Of a stretch of DNA of 8,951 bases, positions 1 through 6,015 are shown one piece after another. The DNA is from Aquifex sp. Lineage in GTDB: Bacteria; Aquificota; Aquificia; Aquificales; Aquificaceae. The stretch is from the NCBI GenBank assembly GCA_015487405.1, contig WFPV01000008.1:1-8951 (forward strand), in the 5' to 3' direction. Numbering within the stretch: the first letter of the stretch is position 1; every line of letters starts with the position of its first letter. The notes under the pieces were generated by a model. That model made no database searches, was not told the origin of the DNA, and saw nothing but the letters and a program-made list of their open reading frames with translations. The position numbers and the translations under genes were made by a program.

Positions 1-919
1 CGGAAAACTCGTTTAGCTCCTTCACGGGAACGTTCTCGGGGTTGTGAAGCTCGTATAGAGCCAAGGCTACATCGGGAAAGGCGTATCTCTCCCTTAGCTC
101 CTCCGGTAGATACTCGGGAAAGTATTTGTAGAGGTAGGAGCTTATCTTTTGTAGGGCTTTCCTTACGCGCCTTCGGCGCGTCTGGGATGATATCTCTTCA
201 AGCTCTCCTTTCTTTCTGGCGTAGTAAACGGGGATAATCTTTCCTACCTCCTCACTGGAGGTGCTCTTTATCTCGGGGTGAACCATATACTTCTCTCCCC
301 TAAAGCTCTTTAGCTTTCCGAAAACTACGAGTTCCCTGCCTTTTTTGAAAGCCGCGGCTACGAATCGGGTGTTCTTATACTTGAACTTCAAGCTGAGAGT
401 TCCCGTCCCGTCGGTGCATATAACTTCTAAGGTGTAGGGACCTTCAGTGAGTTTCTTAACGTCAACCACTTTGACCTTCAGGGCTACCTTTTCCCCTACC
501 TTTGCGGTCTTTATGGAGGTGTTCAGCCTCCTGTCCTCGTATCGGACGGGAAAGTAGTAGAGGGCGTCTATTATGGTGTTTATCCCGAGCGCTTTCAAGG
601 TGGAGAGCTCGGTTTTGTTCAAGATTTTCAATTTTTCCAAAGGTTGAAAGAAGAGGTGTATGGGCTTTCTCTCCTGTGGAAGGACTCTCTCCTTCTTCTC
701 CTTCTTTTCTTCCAAGAACTTCCTTACTTCTTTCAGTATCGCCTTTTTCTTCTCCAAGGGCATTCTGTCCAGCTCTTTTAAGGAGTCTAAGATGTAGGGG
801 GGAGCGTCGTCCTTTAGTTTGTTAAAGAGAAACATCCCCACTCCGAAGGCTCTTCTGAGTTTGAGTCCGTCGTTGAGGAGGAGTCCGTCTATGAAGTTTC
901 TCAGGAAAGCTCTGTCCAT
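1..919 (-). CDS. recG: ATP-dependent DNA helicase RecG, N-terminal part (partial, runs off left edge)
   Basis: RecG is a cytoplasmic superfamily-2 DNA translocase that remodels stalled replication forks and Holliday junctions. Only the first 306 codons are in the window; the helicase motifs lie off the left edge. Residues about 1-95 are a charged, helical N-terminal extension, as in the RecG of other deep-branching thermophiles such as Thermotoga and absent from the E. coli protein. The wedge (OB-fold) domain follows, recognised by ALGINTIIDALYYFPVRYED at about residues 110-129, by the GYxx-like segment IIPVYYARKKGELEE near 218-232, and by LPEELRERYAFPDVALALYE then LHNPE at about 261-285. The ATG at 919 is the first start after the tamB stop, with a 3-nt gap, so the two genes are probably co-transcribed. 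AAAGG directly abuts the start and AAGGAG lies 15 nt upstream inside the tamB end; neither has ideal spacing, so translational coupling to tamB is likely. A strong intragenic hairpin sits at 165-181. Identification is from wedge-domain motifs only. Confidence 0.9.
   Translation of the reverse strand, partial: MDRAFLRNFIDGLLLNDGLKLRRAFGVGMFLFNKLKDDAPPYILDSLKELDRMPLEKKKAILKEVRKFLEEKKEKKERVLPQERKPIHLFFQPLEKLKILNKTELSTLKALGINTIIDALYYFPVRYEDRRLNTSIKTAKVGEKVALKVKVVDVKKLTEGPYTLEVICTDGTGTLSLKFKYKNTRFVAAAFKKGRELVVFGKLKSFRGEKYMVHPEIKSTSSEEVGKIIPVYYARKKGELEEISSQTRRRRVRKALQKISSYLYKYFPEYLPEELRERYAFPDVALALYELHNPENVPVKELNEFS
165..181. repeat. GC-rich 7-bp inverted repeat inside recG
   Basis: ACGCGCC, a 3-nt centre TTC, then GGCGCGT form a perfect GC-rich stem within the recG reading frame. 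On the coding strand it encodes part of the run QTRRRRVRK. It is coding sequence first; any role as an RNA hairpin or recombination site is not shown by the sequence. Confidence 0.5.
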
Positions 920-922
920 CCT

Positions 923-3900
923 TTAAAAATTAAACTCCTTTCTGTATCCCAGTCTATACTCCCTCGTTTCGTCAGAATACAGGAAGAAGTGGAAGCCTAC
1001 GTCCGCATCTAAGGGCGGTCTTGCCTCCACCTCCCAGTAGGTTGCTCTCTTGTCCTTGAGGGTTGAGAGCCTGTATTTGATGCTAAAGAGTCTGCTTATG
1101 CGTTTCCTGAGGTCTATAGCGGCTCCCAGCTCCCCGGTGGGAGTGGTCTGGACGCCTATTCCTATCTTTACGTCAAAGAGCCTCTCAAGGGTTCCCTTAA
1201 AGGCTCCCACCTGCTCAAGCTCCTGGGAGAGTGCGGTGGCGACAGGTAGAACAGCGTTGTTTCCTCCCCCGCCTATGAGCCTTAGGAGTATATCCCTCCT
1301 GCTGAGGGGAGGTTCAGAGAAGTAGTAGACCTCCGGATTTTCCAGCTCTCCCTTCACCTTCAGGAATATCTTGTAGGGCTCTTCCCAAGTGTTTAGTTCT
1401 AAGTCAACATACCTTTCTTCTTCCTCATCCTTTTTACGAAGCTCAAGCTTTCCGCCTTTTACAATGAAGTCCTTTCCGAAGTAAGAGACCTTCCCGGATT
1501 TTACTTGAACGAGGATATCGTAATTAACGTCCGGATACCTTCCGTAGACTTTACCGCTCAGAGCGGTAAAGAGCCTTCCCTCGGGGAGCTTTACGCTCAG
1601 TCCCGTTTTGGTTTTGAACTCCGTGTTCAGTATGAGCTCAAGGGGGAGTTTAGTCTCCTTCTTTCCTTTTGCTTCAGGAATCTTCAAAATTCTCACTGAT
1701 CCGTCAAAGGCGGTATTTAACTCAAAGTTTATCTTTTTGAAGTTCTTTACTCCTACTTTTCCTTTTCCGTCCGCGAGGAGTGCTACCTTCAGCTCCTTGG
1801 TGTAATACTTTACAGGTACTCTTTCAAACTGAAATATTACGTTAAAATTCTTGTAATCCTTTGCAATTGCATAGGCGTTTAGATATCCGCTTTTGAACCA
1901 GTTCACCATACTGAACATGAGGGAGTTTGGTTCAACTTCTAAGTTTATCGCTCCTATGAAAGGTTCGTAAAAGTATGCGGAGCGAATCCTCACGATTTCT
2001 TTGGTTGTTGCGACAAGCCTGAATTCTTTGCCCCTCATCCAAAACTCGTAATCCACCCTTCCGTCAAGCTCGCTCCTTATAAGGGAAGCCATATTTTTGG
2101 AAAGAAGGGTTAGGTTAATTCTTCCCTTAGAGTATACGAAGAGCTCTTCTCTGTATCCGAGGTTCAGGCTTCCCTCAACAATTCCTTTAAGTTTTAAGGG
2201 AGAAAGCTGGATTCCTTTGAGGGTTCCTTGACCTTTAGCTTCGGATATCGTGAGGAGGGGTCTCTTCATAAATTCTGTTTCCAATCCCCGGAACAGTACG
2301 GATATTTCCGCTCCTTTTTTTACTATTTGTAAGCCCTCAAAGTTATACGAAATCAATTTGCCTCTGTACCTGTAGGGTTGTAGTTTAACCCTCGCGTAAT
2401 CCTTTTCTACTTCAAGATTTCCCCTAAGGTTCACATAGTCGCCGAGAACTTTTAGTCTAACTTTCCCTTCCGCGAAAAGCTTTCTATCCTTTATCTTTCC
2501 CCAGAAGGAGAGGAAAGCTTTTTTTGCCGCATATTCTCCCCCAAAACTACCCTTCTTCTGGTCAATCCTGTAGTTCAGTCTCAACCTGGTTCTTTTAGAA
2601 GCTCCCTTTAAATCTATTAAATTTTTATTCACGCCGAAGGCGTATCTTAGTGATTCATCGATAACTTTATCCTTATAGAAAACTGAAAGGTCACCGGTCA
2701 GATCCAGGTAGAGGTGTTCGTCTTTTTTGAAACGAATCTTCCCGCTCGAAACGAGCCTTACACCCTGGGATGAAATGTTTAAACCGGTAAAATTTCCTTT
2801 TCCCTTTAGGTGTTTTCCTTGAGCTTGCAGGATGAATGCTCCGGAAGGTACGATGAGCTCACCAGACCTATGCCTTAGACGGAAGTTTTTCAAAGCAAGC
2901 TCTATATTTAGGTCATCGGGCTTCCCACGGAGCCGTGCCTTGAGTCCTCGCCCCGAGAGGGCAGCAACAAGTTGTGAATTTTTAAAGTATCCCTCGAAAT
3001 TTATTTGGGGAAGAACCACTTCGCGGTAAGAGAGATTTGCCAGATTTCCGGAAAATTCAGCAAACATTTTATCCTTTGTTTTTTCAAAATTCACCTTTCC
3101 CGTGATTTTTCCGGTAAGTTCTTTAAAACTGAAGGAGTAGTTTTCTCCGTACACTTCTCCCTTTATACCTCCCTTTCCCAGGTTTATCTTAAGCCGTATA
3201 TCTCCGTGGTTAGAAAGGTAAGCCGTGAGTTTTCCTTCCTTGCCGAGGATGTAATTAAACTCAAAACTTCCTTCACCAAAGGTGTCCTTTCCTACAAGTA
3301 TATTTCTGCTAACTCCGGAAACTTTTAATTTCTTTTCTTTGAAGCGCAGTACTCCTTCTCCTTCGAAAACCGCATTGACCTTTTCCTTTAACTTGAAAGC
3401 CTTTTCCGTAATTCTTAGGTTTCTGTAAGAAAATGTAAGGAGGTTTTCCGGAATTATTTGGTACTCGGCGTGGAGTTCAAGCTCACCGTTTGTAAAATCC
3501 CCGCGTGCAACGAGGCTTTTAAACAATTTCCCTTCTCCTCTAATGATACCCGTCAAGTTTACTATTTCTTGCTCTACTACTCTTATCTTTGGCTCTTCTA
3601 CGTAAGCGGTGAGGTATACCCGCGGAAGTTCTACAGTGGCGCTTCCCTTAAAGTTCACAGCTTCCATTAGGAAGTTCCTCTTCTTTATAGGTTTCACCTG
3701 TCCGAGGAAACTCAGTTTTCCTTCTTTTCTTTCGAGCGTTCCCTGTCCGATAAGATAAAAGTTTTTTGAATCAAGGAAAAGTTGTTGCAGAAATAAGGTG
3801 TTTTCCTTTATAAATGCGGTGAGTTGACCCTTTAAGTTGAACCCTCTAAGATTTGTGTATAAGAATTCCCCGGTTAAATGATTGTTCTCTACTTTCACAC

Positions 3901-3952
3901 TTTTAACTTTGATAAGGCTGTAATTCTTTGGAGAATATATAAAAAGATTCAA
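923..3952 (-). CDS. tamB: TamB-family (DUF490) translocation and assembly module protein, main part
   Basis: This is a very long beta-rich protein of the TamB/YtfN (AsmA-like, DUF490) family. Such proteins are anchored in the inner membrane, span the periplasm, and act in outer-membrane protein assembly or lipid transport. The body shows endlessly repeated short beta-strand patterns (for example GKGNFTGLNISSQGVRLVSS). The last ~190 residues match the TamB C-terminal domain: SGKVSYFGKDFIVKGGKLEL, then GELENPEVYYFSEPPLSRRD leading into ILLRLIGGGG at about residues 865-896 of this ORF, and a closing strand region with IGIGVQTTPTGELGA. The stretch given begins at a TTG (3952) that is probably an internal Leu codon. 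The same frame stays open upstream to the A-run at 4015-4023, adding RLFLLKELPLREIPLNFKVED, and then joins the 94-codon ORF at 4000-4284 by a -1 shift. The joined protein would be 1120 residues, close to the family norm (E. coli about 1260). No tamA neighbour is visible; recG follows 3 nt downstream. Confidence 0.88.
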   Translation of the reverse strand: MNLFIYSPKNYSLIKVKSVKVENNHLTGEFLYTNLRGFNLKGQLTAFIKENTLFLQQLFLDSKNFYLIGQGTLERKEGKLSFLGQVKPIKKRNFLMEAVNFKGSATVELPRVYLTAYVEEPKIRVVEQEIVNLTGIIRGEGKLFKSLVARGDFTNGELELHAEYQIIPENLLTFSYRNLRITEKAFKLKEKVNAVFEGEGVLRFKEKKLKVSGVSRNILVGKDTFGEGSFEFNYILGKEGKLTAYLSNHGDIRLKINLGKGGIKGEVYGENYSFSFKELTGKITGKVNFEKTKDKMFAEFSGNLANLSYREVVLPQINFEGYFKNSQLVAALSGRGLKARLRGKPDDLNIELALKNFRLRHRSGELIVPSGAFILQAQGKHLKGKGNFTGLNISSQGVRLVSSGKIRFKKDEHLYLDLTGDLSVFYKDKVIDESLRYAFGVNKNLIDLKGASKRTRLRLNYRIDQKKGSFGGEYAAKKAFLSFWGKIKDRKLFAEGKVRLKVLGDYVNLRGNLEVEKDYARVKLQPYRYRGKLISYNFEGLQIVKKGAEISVLFRGLETEFMKRPLLTISEAKGQGTLKGIQLSPLKLKGIVEGSLNLGYREELFVYSKGRINLTLLSKNMASLIRSELDGRVDYEFWMRGKEFRLVATTKEIVRIRSAYFYEPFIGAINLEVEPNSLMFSMVNWFKSGYLNAYAIAKDYKNFNVIFQFERVPVKYYTKELKVALLADGKGKVGVKNFKKINFELNTAFDGSVRILKIPEAKGKKETKLPLELILNTEFKTKTGLSVKLPEGRLFTALSGKVYGRYPDVNYDILVQVKSGKVSYFGKDFIVKGGKLELRKKDEEEERYVDLELNTWEEPYKIFLKVKGELENPEVYYFSEPPLSRRDILLRLIGGGGNNAVLPVATALSQELEQVGAFKGTLERLFDVKIGIGVQTTPTGELGAAIDLRKRISRLFSIKYRLSTLKDKRATYWEVEARPPLDADVGFHFFLYSDETREYRLGYRKEFNF

Positions 3953-3969
3953 ATCCTCAACTTTGAAGT

Positions 3970-3988
3970 TTAAGGGAATTTCCCTTAA
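3970..3988. repeat. Perfect 9-bp inverted repeat downstream of the tamB slippery run
   Basis: On the plus strand TTAAGGGAA, centre T, TTCCCTTAA is a perfect palindrome. As RNA it would fold as an 8-bp stem with a 3-nt loop. It begins 26 nt after the A9 run in the direction of tamB transcription, which is farther than usual for a -1 frameshift stimulator. It encodes part of LREIPLNF, so it may be incidental. Confidence 0.45.
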
Positions 3989-3999
3989 GGGGAGCTCCT

Positions 4000-4284
4000 T
4001 CAGGAGGAAAAGTCTTTTTTTTTAGGTTGTTTTAGATTTATGAAATTTATAAAAATTCCTCTTGCTGTGAGTTCTTTTCCCAGAGTCAACTCATTTGCGT
4101 AAAAAGAAAAATTCTTGCTAAAAAACTTGTTAAAACCAAAACTAAAACCCTTTAACAGTATAGTTCCGTTCTTTATACTGATATCCTTAATGTACAAATA
4201 AAAATCGTATTTCCTTACTAAGGTTTCGACTCCCAAGGGCAAAAGTGTATAAAGAAATAGTAGAAGAAGAATTATTATTCTCAT
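4000..4284 (-). CDS. tamB: TamB N-terminal segment (signal anchor), split from the main gene by a -1 frameshift
   Basis: The 94-codon ORF opens with a hydrophobic segment, MRIIILLLLFLYTLLPLGVE (residues 1-20), a typical uncleaved inner-membrane anchor. The beta-rich start of a TamB/AsmA-like protein follows (FYLYIKDISIKNGTILLKGF). Alone it ends QPKKKDFSS-stop, just after the AAA AAA AAA codons 88-90. Reading one base back after these codons continues as RLFLLKELPLREIPLNFKVE into the long DUF490 ORF. The anchor is what the long ORF otherwise lacks, so the two pieces are best read as one gene of 1120 codons. Start: ATG at 4284. There is no Shine-Dalgarno sequence, but TATAAT lies 11 nt upstream, so the mRNA may be almost leaderless. 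Whether the split is programmed (ribosomal or transcriptional slippage), a true null mutation or a base-count error cannot be decided from the sequence. Confidence 0.8.
   Translation of the reverse strand: MRIIILLLLFLYTLLPLGVETLVRKYDFYLYIKDISIKNGTILLKGFSFGFNKFFSKNFSFYANELTLGKELTARGIFINFINLKQPKKKDFSS
4015..4023 (-). other. A9 slippery run at the tamB frame junction
   Basis: On the coding strand the zero frame reads CCT AAA AAA AAA GAC. This contains A AAA AAA G in the X XXY YYZ register used for -1 ribosomal slippage. A run of nine A is also the length known to support transcriptional slippage in Thermus thermophilus dnaX (established knowledge). Eight nt downstream is a small hairpin, CTCC-TGAA-GGAG (4006-3995), whose loop holds the zero-frame TGA stop. 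One extra A (A10), or a -1 shift, fuses both halves of tamB in frame. Confidence 0.7.
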
Positions 4285-4295
4285 GTTTGAAAATT

Positions 4296-4301
4296 ATTAT
4301 A
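4296..4301 (-). promoter_or_regulatory. Candidate -10 box of the tamB-recG operon
   Basis: The minus strand carries a perfect TATAAT that ends 11 nt before the tamB ATG. No recognisable -35 (the position 17 nt upstream reads GTATAC) and no extended -10 TGn motif is present. If used, transcription would start about 4-5 nt before the ATG, giving a nearly leaderless mRNA. This agrees with the absence of a ribosome binding site. Confidence 0.4.
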
Positions 4302-4357
4302 GAGAATCGTATTTCCTAGTATACCTCGCTATCGCTCGGTGTTGATTTTGTGGGAAT

Positions 4358-4399
4358 CCGTCGACCTCCCGGGTTTTTTGCAGGATTGGAGGTCGACGG
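4358..4399. repeat. Perfect 12-bp inverted repeat with 18-nt loop, upstream of the CRISPR promoter
   Basis: The arms CCGTCGACCTCC (4358-4369) and GGAGGTCGACGG (4388-4399) are exact reverse complements. One flanking G-T pair (4357/4400) could extend the stem. The 18-nt loop contains CGGGTTTTTTGC. Neither side has a T-tract after the stem, so it does not look like an intrinsic terminator in either direction. One arm carries an SD-like GGAGG and the other its complement CCTCC. It lies between the divergent tamB and CRISPR promoters. It could be a small structured RNA, a protein binding site or a remnant of a mobile repeat; nothing in the window decides. Confidence 0.75.
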
Positions 4400-4429
4400 G
4401 AAATTAAGTTCATTTGAGCAAGATTGGAC

Positions 4430-4458
4430 TTGACAAAAATTTAAATTTTAGCTATTAT
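4430..4458 (+). promoter_or_regulatory. Sigma-70-type promoter of the CRISPR array, with a 14-bp palindrome in its spacer
   Basis: TTGACA (4430-4435, perfect -35), a 17-nt spacer and TATTAT (4453-4458, -10 with five of six consensus bases) point at the CRISPR array. Initiation would fall near 4465, about 15 nt before the first repeat, so this AT-rich stretch is the leader. The spacer contains the perfect palindrome AAAATTTAAATTTT (4436-4449), which could bind a dimeric regulator or a bending protein. Confidence 0.75.
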
Positions 4459-4480
4459 TTTTATCGCACACAAATTTGGG

Positions 4481-4774
4481 GTTTGTTGGGTGCCTATAAG
4501 GGATTGAAACTCCTCCTTGGCGTGCCTCTGAGTGCAGAGTGATACTTGTTTGTTGGGTGCCTATAAGGGATTGAAACGAGCCTTAGACGAGAGGTGGAAG
4601 AGGGAATTTGAACGTTTGTTGGGTGCCTATAAGGGATTGAAACAGGATTTATTCTCAGGGCATACATCCCTTAGAACCTCGTTTGTTGGGTGCCTATAAG
4701 GGATTGAAACTACTACGTGCTTTTTTGTCATTTTAAAATTTGCGGTTTGTTATGTACTTATAAAGGTTCAGAGC
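4481..4774 (+). CRISPR. CRISPR array, 4 perfect repeats plus 1 degenerate, 4 spacers, no cas genes in view
   Basis: The 30-nt repeat begins GTTTGTTGGGTGCC and ends AAGGGATTGAAAC. Identical copies lie at 4481-4510, 4548-4577, 4614-4643 and 4681-4710, and a decayed copy at 4745-4774. Spacers are 4511-4547 (37 nt), 4578-4613 (36), 4644-4680 (37) and 4711-4744 (34). The ATTGAAAC 3' end is the usual 8-nt crRNA 5' handle made by Cas6 in type I and type III systems, and it fixes transcription as plus strand. The upstream leader/promoter and the degenerate last repeat agree. The repeat can form only a 3-bp hairpin (CCT-ATA-AGG), typical of weakly structured repeats of thermophiles. No cas gene is in the window, so this array must depend on Cas proteins encoded elsewhere and its subtype cannot be assigned. 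It ends 4 nt before the argB stop codon and is convergent with argB. Confidence 0.97.
4745..4774 (+). repeat. Degenerate terminal CRISPR repeat
   Basis: This copy keeps GTTTGTT at its 5' end but matches the consensus at only 20 of 30 positions. The 3' handle ATTGAAAC is lost, which is expected at the leader-distal, oldest end of an array. Two of the changes (repeat position 14 C to T and position 20 G to A) fall opposite each other in the mini-hairpin and preserve pairing: CCT-ATA-AGG becomes CTT-ATA-AAG. Confidence 0.85.
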
Positions 4775-4778
4775 TCTT

Positions 4779-5672
4779 TTACAAAACTATTTCAGTCCCT
4801 ACGCCCTCCTTAGTAAAAACTTCCAATAAAAGTGAGTGTTTCACCCTTCCGTCAATTATATGAACTTTCTTGACTCCTCCCTCAAGAGCCTTAATGGCGG
4901 ACTTCACCTTTGGAATCATTCCCTCCCTTATTACTCCCGAACGAATAAGCTCTTCTGCTCTTTCTTTAGAGAGGGAAGAGATTAGATTTCCTTCAGCATC
5001 CTTAACGCCGGGAGTGTCGGTCAGGTATATGAGCTTTTCGGCTTTGAGCTCCCTTGCAATTTCAGCAGCTGCAACGTCCGCGTTAATGTTGTATGCCTCC
5101 CCTTTCTCCCCAACACCTATAGGAGCGATTACGGGAATGAAGTTGTTTGCTAAAAGTGTATGTATCAATTCCTCATTTACATCCGTGATTTCCCCAACAT
5201 ATCCGATATCCTCCTCGGGAACGGGAAGCCTGAGCTCTTTAAAGAATTTCTCCTTATCCAACTTCTTGGCCTTTAAAAGCCTTCCGTCCCTTCCCGAGAG
5301 TCCTACCGCGTAGGTCTTCTCTCCGCTGTACTGGTTTATAAGAGCCACTATATCCTTGTTTATATCTCCCGAGAGAACCATCTCAACGATGTGCATCGTA
5401 AGCTCGTCGGTTTTACGCATCCCCCCTACGAACTTCGGTTTTATTCCGAAAACTTCCAAGGTTTTACTTATCTGTGGACCTCCCCCGTGAACTATAACGG
5501 GATTTATTCCTACATACTTTAAAAGGACAATGTCCTTAGCGAAGCTCTCCCTTAGTTCCTCCTCGTGCATTGCGGAGCCGCCGTATTTGATAACAAAAAT
5601 CTTCCCGTGGAACTTCTTTATATAAGGGAGAGCCTCCTGAAGGATGCGAGCCTTAGCGATAAGCTCTTCCAT
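4779..5672 (-). CDS. argB: Acetylglutamate kinase (N-acetyl-L-glutamate 5-phosphotransferase)
   Basis: ArgB phosphorylates N-acetyl-L-glutamate with ATP, the second step of arginine synthesis, in the cytoplasm. The 297-residue length is normal. Visible amino-acid-kinase landmarks: VIKYGGSAM with catalytic Lys29; VHGGGPQIS at 61-69; FVGGMRKTD with the substrate Arg86-Lys87 region; NINADVAAA at 195-203 with catalytic Asp199; LIYLTDTPGV at 214-223; and GMIPKVKSA with Lys255 for ATP phosphates. The N-terminal helix ahead of the core (MEELIAKARILQEALPYIKK) is the feature of the hexameric, arginine-inhibited enzymes known from Thermotoga and Pseudomonas, so feedback inhibition by arginine is likely (inference). 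The ATG abuts the stop of the upstream gene with no gap (TAAATG), so translation is probably coupled. It is the last gene of a three-gene operon. No hairpin-plus-T terminator is visible after it; transcription would run into the antisense strand of the CRISPR array. Confidence 0.97.
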   Translation of the reverse strand: MEELIAKARILQEALPYIKKFHGKIFVIKYGGSAMHEEELRESFAKDIVLLKYVGINPVIVHGGGPQISKTLEVFGIKPKFVGGMRKTDELTMHIVEMVLSGDINKDIVALINQYSGEKTYAVGLSGRDGRLLKAKKLDKEKFFKELRLPVPEEDIGYVGEITDVNEELIHTLLANNFIPVIAPIGVGEKGEAYNINADVAAAEIARELKAEKLIYLTDTPGVKDAEGNLISSLSKERAEELIRSGVIREGMIPKVKSAIKALEGGVKKVHIIDGRVKHSLLLEVFTKEGVGTEIVL

Positions 5673-6005
5673 TTACTTCTCTTCTTTCGTCATGATGTTT
5701 ATATCCCTTCCGAGTTTTTCTTGAACAGACTTGACCTTCTGGAGCAGTCTGTTTTTCTTACCCTTTCTGTAGTCTATCTTCATCGTTATGGAAATCCTAT
5801 TGCAATCCTCTTTGAGAGCCTCAAAGCCCTTCTGGAGGACGCTCATAGCCTCTTCCCAGTCTTCTGCCTCAATTATCGTCCCCATGGGTGTGAGAACGTA
5901 GGGGAGACCGGACTTGTCAACTATATCAACTACCCTCGCTACATACTGGCTAACACTTTCCCCTTTATCTAAAGGAGTCATACTTACAAACACCAAGAAA
6001 CTCAT
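5673..6005 (-). CDS. MTH1187/UPF0045 family thiamine-binding-type protein
   Basis: This 110-residue protein belongs to the small ferredoxin-like-fold family MTH1187/UPF0045 (Thiamine_BP; YkoF and yeast Ecm15 relatives). Members form tetramers and are reported to bind thiamine-like ligands. Family marks: a hydrophobic first strand, FVSMTPLDKGESVSQYVARV (residues 6-25); GLPYVLTPMGTIIEAE (33-48), the central ligand-site segment; and a helix, WEEAMSVLQKGFEALKE. The charged C-terminus, LLQKVKSVQEKLGRDINIMT, is helical at first. The family has no known enzymatic activity. The start ATG at 6005 lies 10 nt after the stop of the SQR-like gene; no good SD is present, only AAGGT 17 nt upstream. The stop abuts the argB start. 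Its place between a redox flavoprotein and argB does not reveal its ligand. Recognition of the family is secure; the physiological role is not. Confidence 0.88.
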   Translation of the reverse strand: MSFLVFVSMTPLDKGESVSQYVARVVDIVDKSGLPYVLTPMGTIIEAEDWEEAMSVLQKGFEALKEDCNRISITMKIDYRKGKKNRLLQKVKSVQEKLGRDINIMTKEEK

Positions 6006-6015
6006 GAGAATTATT

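Noticed and set aside
502..825. Plus-strand 107-codon ORF opposite recG
   Set aside because: It is Arg/Ser/Leu-rich low-complexity translation of the antisense of a clear recG gene; no SD and no family resemblance.
3005..3328. Plus-strand ORF antisense to tamB
   Set aside because: The minus-strand frame encodes an unbroken DUF490-family protein; the opposite frame shows no domain or start signal.
3952..3952. TTG at 3952 as the true start of the long TamB ORF
   Set aside because: No SD precedes it, the resulting protein has no membrane anchor, and the frame remains open upstream with family-like sequence up to the A9 run, where the anchor-encoding ORF joins.
4358..4399. The 12-bp inverted repeat as an intrinsic terminator
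   Set aside because: The bases after the stem are GAAATTAAG (plus) and ATTCCCAC (minus); there is no T-tract on either strand. The T6 run is in the loop, not after the stem.
4521..4538. CTCTG-AGTG-CAGAG hairpin within spacer 1
   Set aside because: A 5-bp stem in foreign-derived spacer DNA; likely reflects the protospacer and has no evident role here.
4721..4726. T6 run in spacer 4 as a terminator for the array
   Set aside because: No stable GC-rich hairpin precedes it, and it lies inside a spacer.
4870..5313. Plus-strand 147-codon ORF antisense to argB
   Set aside because: argB is unmistakable on the minus strand; the shadow is a Ser/Pro/Leu-rich mirror of codon bias.
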